Assembly (NCBI GenBank): GCA_945827765.1
Contig: CALZPS010000013.1
Span: 1-13,928, forward strand
DNA length: 13,928 nt
From: an uncultured Lachnospiraceae bacterium
GTDB taxonomy: Bacteria > Bacillota > Clostridia > Lachnospirales > Lachnospiraceae
Direction of reading: 5' to 3'
A program made the position numbers and the translations under genes. This document shows positions 10,975 to 13,928 of this stretch, piece after piece. The notes beneath the pieces are model-generated. The model had not been told where the DNA came from, did not search any database, and was given only the letters and a program-made list of their open reading frames with translations. Position 1 is the stretch's first letter; every line of letters begins with the position of its first letter.

Positions 10975-13620
10975 ATGAGTAAAGAACTGGCAAAGACCTA
11001 CAATCCGAAAGAGATTGAGGAAAAACTGTATGAAAAATGGTGTGAAAACAAATATTTTCACGCAGAGGTGGACAGAAGCAGAAAACCGTTCACGACGGTG
11101 ATGCCGCCTCCGAATATTACCGGAAAGCTGCATATGGGACATGCACTGGACAACACCCTGCAGGATATTCTGATTCGTTATAAAAGGATGCAGGGATACA
11201 ATGCCCTGTGGATTCCGGGAACCGACCATGCGGCAATTTCCACCGAGGTGAAGGTGACGAACCAGTTAAAAGAGGAAGGAATCGACAAGAAAGAACTCGG
11301 ACGTGAGGGATTTCTTGAGCGCACATGGCAGTGGAAGGAAGAATATGCGGGAACGATTGAAAATCAGTTGAAAAAACTGGGTATTTCCTGCGATTGGGAC
11401 AGAGAGAGGTTTACGATGGACGAGGGCTGCTCCAAGGCCGTGGAGGAAGTGTTCATCCGTCTGTATGAGAAAGGTTATATTTATAAGGGTTCCCGCATCA
11501 TCAATTGGTGCCCGAAGTGTAAGACTTCCCTCTCGGATGCGGAGGTAGAGCATGAGGATCAGGATGGACATTTCTGGCATATCAAGTATCCAATCGTAGG
11601 TACGGATGATTTTCTGGAAATCGCAACCACTCGTCCGGAGACGATGCTCGGAGATACGGCAATCGCGGTACATCCGGAAGACGAGCGGTATAAAGACATT
11701 GTGGGCAAAAATGTCCTTCTTCCGTTGGTGAACAAAGAAATACCGGTGGTGGCAGATTATTATGTAGACAAAGAGTTCGGAACCGGTGCCGTAAAGATTA
11801 CACCGGCACACGACCCGAACGACTTTGAAGTTGGCAAGCGCCACAATCTGGAAGAAATCAATATCATGAACGATGATGCCACCATCAATGAAAAAGGCGG
11901 AAAATATGCAGGCATGGAGCGATATGAGGCGCGCCGGGCGATTGTGAAGGATTTGGAAGAGCAGGGCTATCTGGTTAAGGTTGTGCCGCATTCACACAGC
12001 GTTGGTACACATGACCGCTGCGGTACGACCGTAGAACCGTTGATCAAGCAGCAGTGGTTTGTCAAGATGGACGAGCTGGCCAAGCCTGCTATCGAGGCGT
12101 TAAAGACCGGAGAATTGAAGTTCGTGCCGGAGCGTTTTAACAAGACATATTTACATTGGCTGGAGAACATCAAAGACTGGTGTATTTCCCGACAGATCTG
12201 GTGGGGACACCGCATTCCGGCATATTATTGCGATGAATGCGGCGAATTCGTAGTGGCAAGAGAGAAACCGTCCGTATGCCCGCACTGCGGTTGTACGCAT
12301 TTTACACAGGATGAAGATACGCTGGATACGTGGTTTTCCTCTGCACTGTGGCCATTCTCCACATTGGGCTGGCCGGAGCAGACCGAAGATTTAGAGTATT
12401 TCTATCCGACCGATGTTCTGGTGACCGGATATGATATCATTTTCTTCTGGGTTATCCGCATGGTGTTCTCCGGGCTGGAGCACACGAAAAAATCACCGTT
12501 CCACACGGTATTGATTCATGGTCTGGTGCGTGATTCTCAGGGACGAAAAATGAGCAAATCACTCGGAAACGGAATCGACCCACTGGAAATCATTGATCAG
12601 TACGGTACTGATGCACTGCGTCTGACGCTGGTTACCGGAAATGCACCCGGCAATGATATGCGTTTCTATCATGAGAGAGTGGAAGCAAGCCGAAATTTTG
12701 CCAACAAAGTATGGAATGCATCCCGTTTTATTCTCATGAATATGGAAGAAAATGTGAGTGAACCGGAGTCTGCGCTGATGACACCTGCAGACAAGTGGAT
12801 TTTGTCAAAGGTGAATACGCTGGCAAAGGATGTAACTGAAAATATGGACAAATATGAACTGGGAATTGCAGTTCAGAAAATCTATGACTTTATCTGGGAT
12901 GAGTTCTGTGACTGGTATGTGGAGCTGGTTAAATACCGCATATACCATAAAGAGGAAAATCCGGCTGAGGCCAACTGTGCATTGTGGACCCTCAAGACCG
13001 TATTGGGAAATGCACTGAAACTGCTGCATCCGTATATGCCGTTTATTACAGAAGAAATATACAGTGCACTGGAGCCGGAGGAAGAATCTTTGATGATATC
13101 CACCTGGCCGGTTTATAAAGAAGAGTGGAACTATCCGGCAGAAGAAGAATTGTTGGAACACATGAAAGATATCACCAGAGGTATCCGCAATATGCGCTCA
13201 GAGATGAATGTTCCGAACAACCGCAGGACAAAAGTATTTGTGGTGAGCGAGGATGTGAAACTCTTGTATGGTCTGGATCAGATGATCGAGTCTGTGAAAC
13301 CTCTGATGGCGGCCAATGATATTATTGTGGAGTCAGAGAAAAAGGATATCGCAGAGGATGCCGTGTCAGTCGTAGTACCGGGAGCAACTGTCTATCTGCC
13401 GCTTGAGGATTTGGTGGACTTTGAACAGGAACTGGCCCGACTTTCAAAAGAAGAAGAGCGGCTTAACAAAGAAATTGCCAGAGCCAGAGGAATGCTTTCC
13501 AATGAGAAATTCATCAGCAAAGCTCCGGAGGCGAAGGTGGCAGAGGAAAAAGAAAAACTGGAAAAATATACGCAGATGCTGGAACAGGTACAGGAGCGTA
13601 TGGCGGGATTGAAAAAGTAA
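10975..13620 (+). CDS. valS: Valyl-tRNA synthetase
   Basis: An 881-residue class I aminoacyl-tRNA synthetase that charges tRNA-Val in the cytoplasm. The HIGH motif is H53-M-G-H56 in PNITGKLHMGHA and the KMSKS motif is residues 525-529 in GRKMSKSLGN. Between them lies the CP1 editing domain (about 190-370), which contains ATTRPETMLGDTA and the TPAHDPNDF motif. Zinc-type cysteines are seen in CPKCKTS and in the CDECGE...CPHCGC region. The anticodon-binding domain follows KMSKS, and residues about 815-881 form the ValRS C-terminal coiled coil. Length is standard. The start has AAGGAGG at 10961-10967. Expression is under T-box control, consistent with the GTA specifier upstream. Confidence 0.98.
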   Translation: MSKELAKTYNPKEIEEKLYEKWCENKYFHAEVDRSRKPFTTVMPPPNITGKLHMGHALDNTLQDILIRYKRMQGYNALWIPGTDHAAISTEVKVTNQLKEEGIDKKELGREGFLERTWQWKEEYAGTIENQLKKLGISCDWDRERFTMDEGCSKAVEEVFIRLYEKGYIYKGSRIINWCPKCKTSLSDAEVEHEDQDGHFWHIKYPIVGTDDFLEIATTRPETMLGDTAIAVHPEDERYKDIVGKNVLLPLVNKEIPVVADYYVDKEFGTGAVKITPAHDPNDFEVGKRHNLEEINIMNDDATINEKGGKYAGMERYEARRAIVKDLEEQGYLVKVVPHSHSVGTHDRCGTTVEPLIKQQWFVKMDELAKPAIEALKTGELKFVPERFNKTYLHWLENIKDWCISRQIWWGHRIPAYYCDECGEFVVAREKPSVCPHCGCTHFTQDEDTLDTWFSSALWPFSTLGWPEQTEDLEYFYPTDVLVTGYDIIFFWVIRMVFSGLEHTKKSPFHTVLIHGLVRDSQGRKMSKSLGNGIDPLEIIDQYGTDALRLTLVTGNAPGNDMRFYHERVEASRNFANKVWNASRFILMNMEENVSEPESALMTPADKWILSKVNTLAKDVTENMDKYELGIAVQKIYDFIWDEFCDWYVELVKYRIYHKEENPAEANCALWTLKTVLGNALKLLHPYMPFITEEIYSALEPEEESLMISTWPVYKEEWNYPAEEELLEHMKDITRGIRNMRSEMNVPNNRRTKVFVVSEDVKLLYGLDQMIESVKPLMAANDIIVESEKKDIAEDAVSVVVPGATVYLPLEDLVDFEQELARLSKEEERLNKEIARARGMLSNEKFISKAPEAKVAEEKEKLEKYTQMLEQVQERMAGLKK

Positions 13621-13636
13621 AAAAGTGAGGCTGTCA

Positions 13637-13928
13637 ATGAAAAAAATACAGTGGAAGAAACCGGATGTCAGAGGATTCTTTGAGAGAGTAAAGCAACTAA
13701 AATGGGAGGATATCAAAAACTACCATAAAGAGCGAAAAGAGCGCAGAAAACAGGCCTTAGAGGCACGCAGAAACAGTGAATTTGCAAAAAAGATGCAGCC
13801 GGTGTGGCTGTGGATGAACAGATTGTCCATTGTGATGCATTTTTTGCTGTCCTGTTTTCTGAACTTTGTCATTGAAGTATTTTCCCGCCATTCGCTGGTT
13901 GAGGCGTGGGAATATATGGTGGCTACAC
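13637..13928 (+). CDS. N-terminus of a membrane protein, probably LTA synthase family (truncated by window end)
   Basis: The frame opens with ATG 13637 (GTGAGG at 13625-13630) and is open to the window edge, giving 97 residues. The N-terminus is strongly basic and helical (about residues 1-52, with KERKERRKQALEARR). A hydrophobic segment at about 62-82 is followed by SRHSLVEAWEYMVAT. That last motif resembles the start of LTA-synthase-type sulfatase proteins of Clostridia, but the catalytic domain lies outside the window, so the assignment is tentative. It is 16 bases after valS and may be cotranscribed. Confidence 0.55.
   Translation, partial: MKKIQWKKPDVRGFFERVKQLKWEDIKNYHKERKERRKQALEARRNSEFAKKMQPVWLWMNRLSIVMHFLLSCFLNFVIEVFSRHSLVEAWEYMVAT

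Noticed and set aside
46..13928. CRISPR arrays, tRNA or rRNA genes, phage or transposase genes
   Set aside because: I saw no regularly spaced repeats, no tRNA-like cloverleaf and no integrase or transposase frame; the only mobile-type signal is the small palindrome at 10866-10955.

Overview
The window looks like a contig end from a gut-type Firmicute, most likely Lachnospiraceae. Supporting this are strong AAGGAGG-type ribosome binding sites, a T-box ahead of valS, moderate GC and the protein sequences. Bases 1-45 are not genomic. They are an untrimmed Illumina Nextera i7 adapter (tail of P7, an 8-base index matching N702, the read-2 adapter and the Tn5 mosaic end), so genuine sequence starts at about base 46 and the first gene is cut there.

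Region 1 (46-7451) is a bacterial microcompartment (BMC, metabolosome) operon on the + strand. In order: a 5'-truncated GlcG/HbpS-like (PduO C-terminal-like) protein; a CoA-acylating aldehyde dehydrogenase (PduP type); a zinc MDR alcohol dehydrogenase; four BMC-H shell genes; the phosphotransacylase PduL; the pentameric vertex protein EutN/CcmL (BMC-P); an RnfC-like PduS flavo/iron-sulfur protein; and a tandem-domain PduT-like BMC-T shell protein. Aldehyde dehydrogenase, alcohol dehydrogenase and PduL each begin with a short amphipathic helix of encapsulation-peptide type. Together they make the standard metabolosome core: aldehyde -> acyl-CoA -> acyl-phosphate, with aldehyde -> alcohol to regenerate NAD+, and PduS/PduT as a possible route for electrons across the shell. 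The signature aldehyde-producing enzyme is not in the window. From gene order I infer a glycyl-radical type locus for 1,2-propanediol from fucose/rhamnose (GRM5-like), with dehydratase, activase and aldolase expected upstream of the contig break.

Region 2 (7452-9619) has a DeoR-family regulator and a PduQ-like iron alcohol dehydrogenase, closed by a terminator at 9475-9511 and a second inverted repeat at 9583-9619. The DeoR protein probably senses a sugar phosphate and controls the locus.

Region 3 (9620-10509) holds a membrane-anchored glucosaminidase-domain protein. Region 4 (10510-13620) is housekeeping: a consensus promoter, a T-box leader with a readable GUA (Val) specifier, a small palindromic element flanked by 12-bp direct repeats, and valS. 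The window ends inside the N-terminus of a membrane protein resembling the LTA synthase family.

Points that most deserve a second look: a BMC-H gene with an in-frame basic 71-residue N-terminal tail and a second strong internal start (possible dual products, as in PduB/PduB'); loss of the PduT Fe-S cysteine position (residue 108) with a cysteine instead in the second pore loop; three different pore signatures among the BMC-H proteins; and the palindromic insertion in the valS leader.
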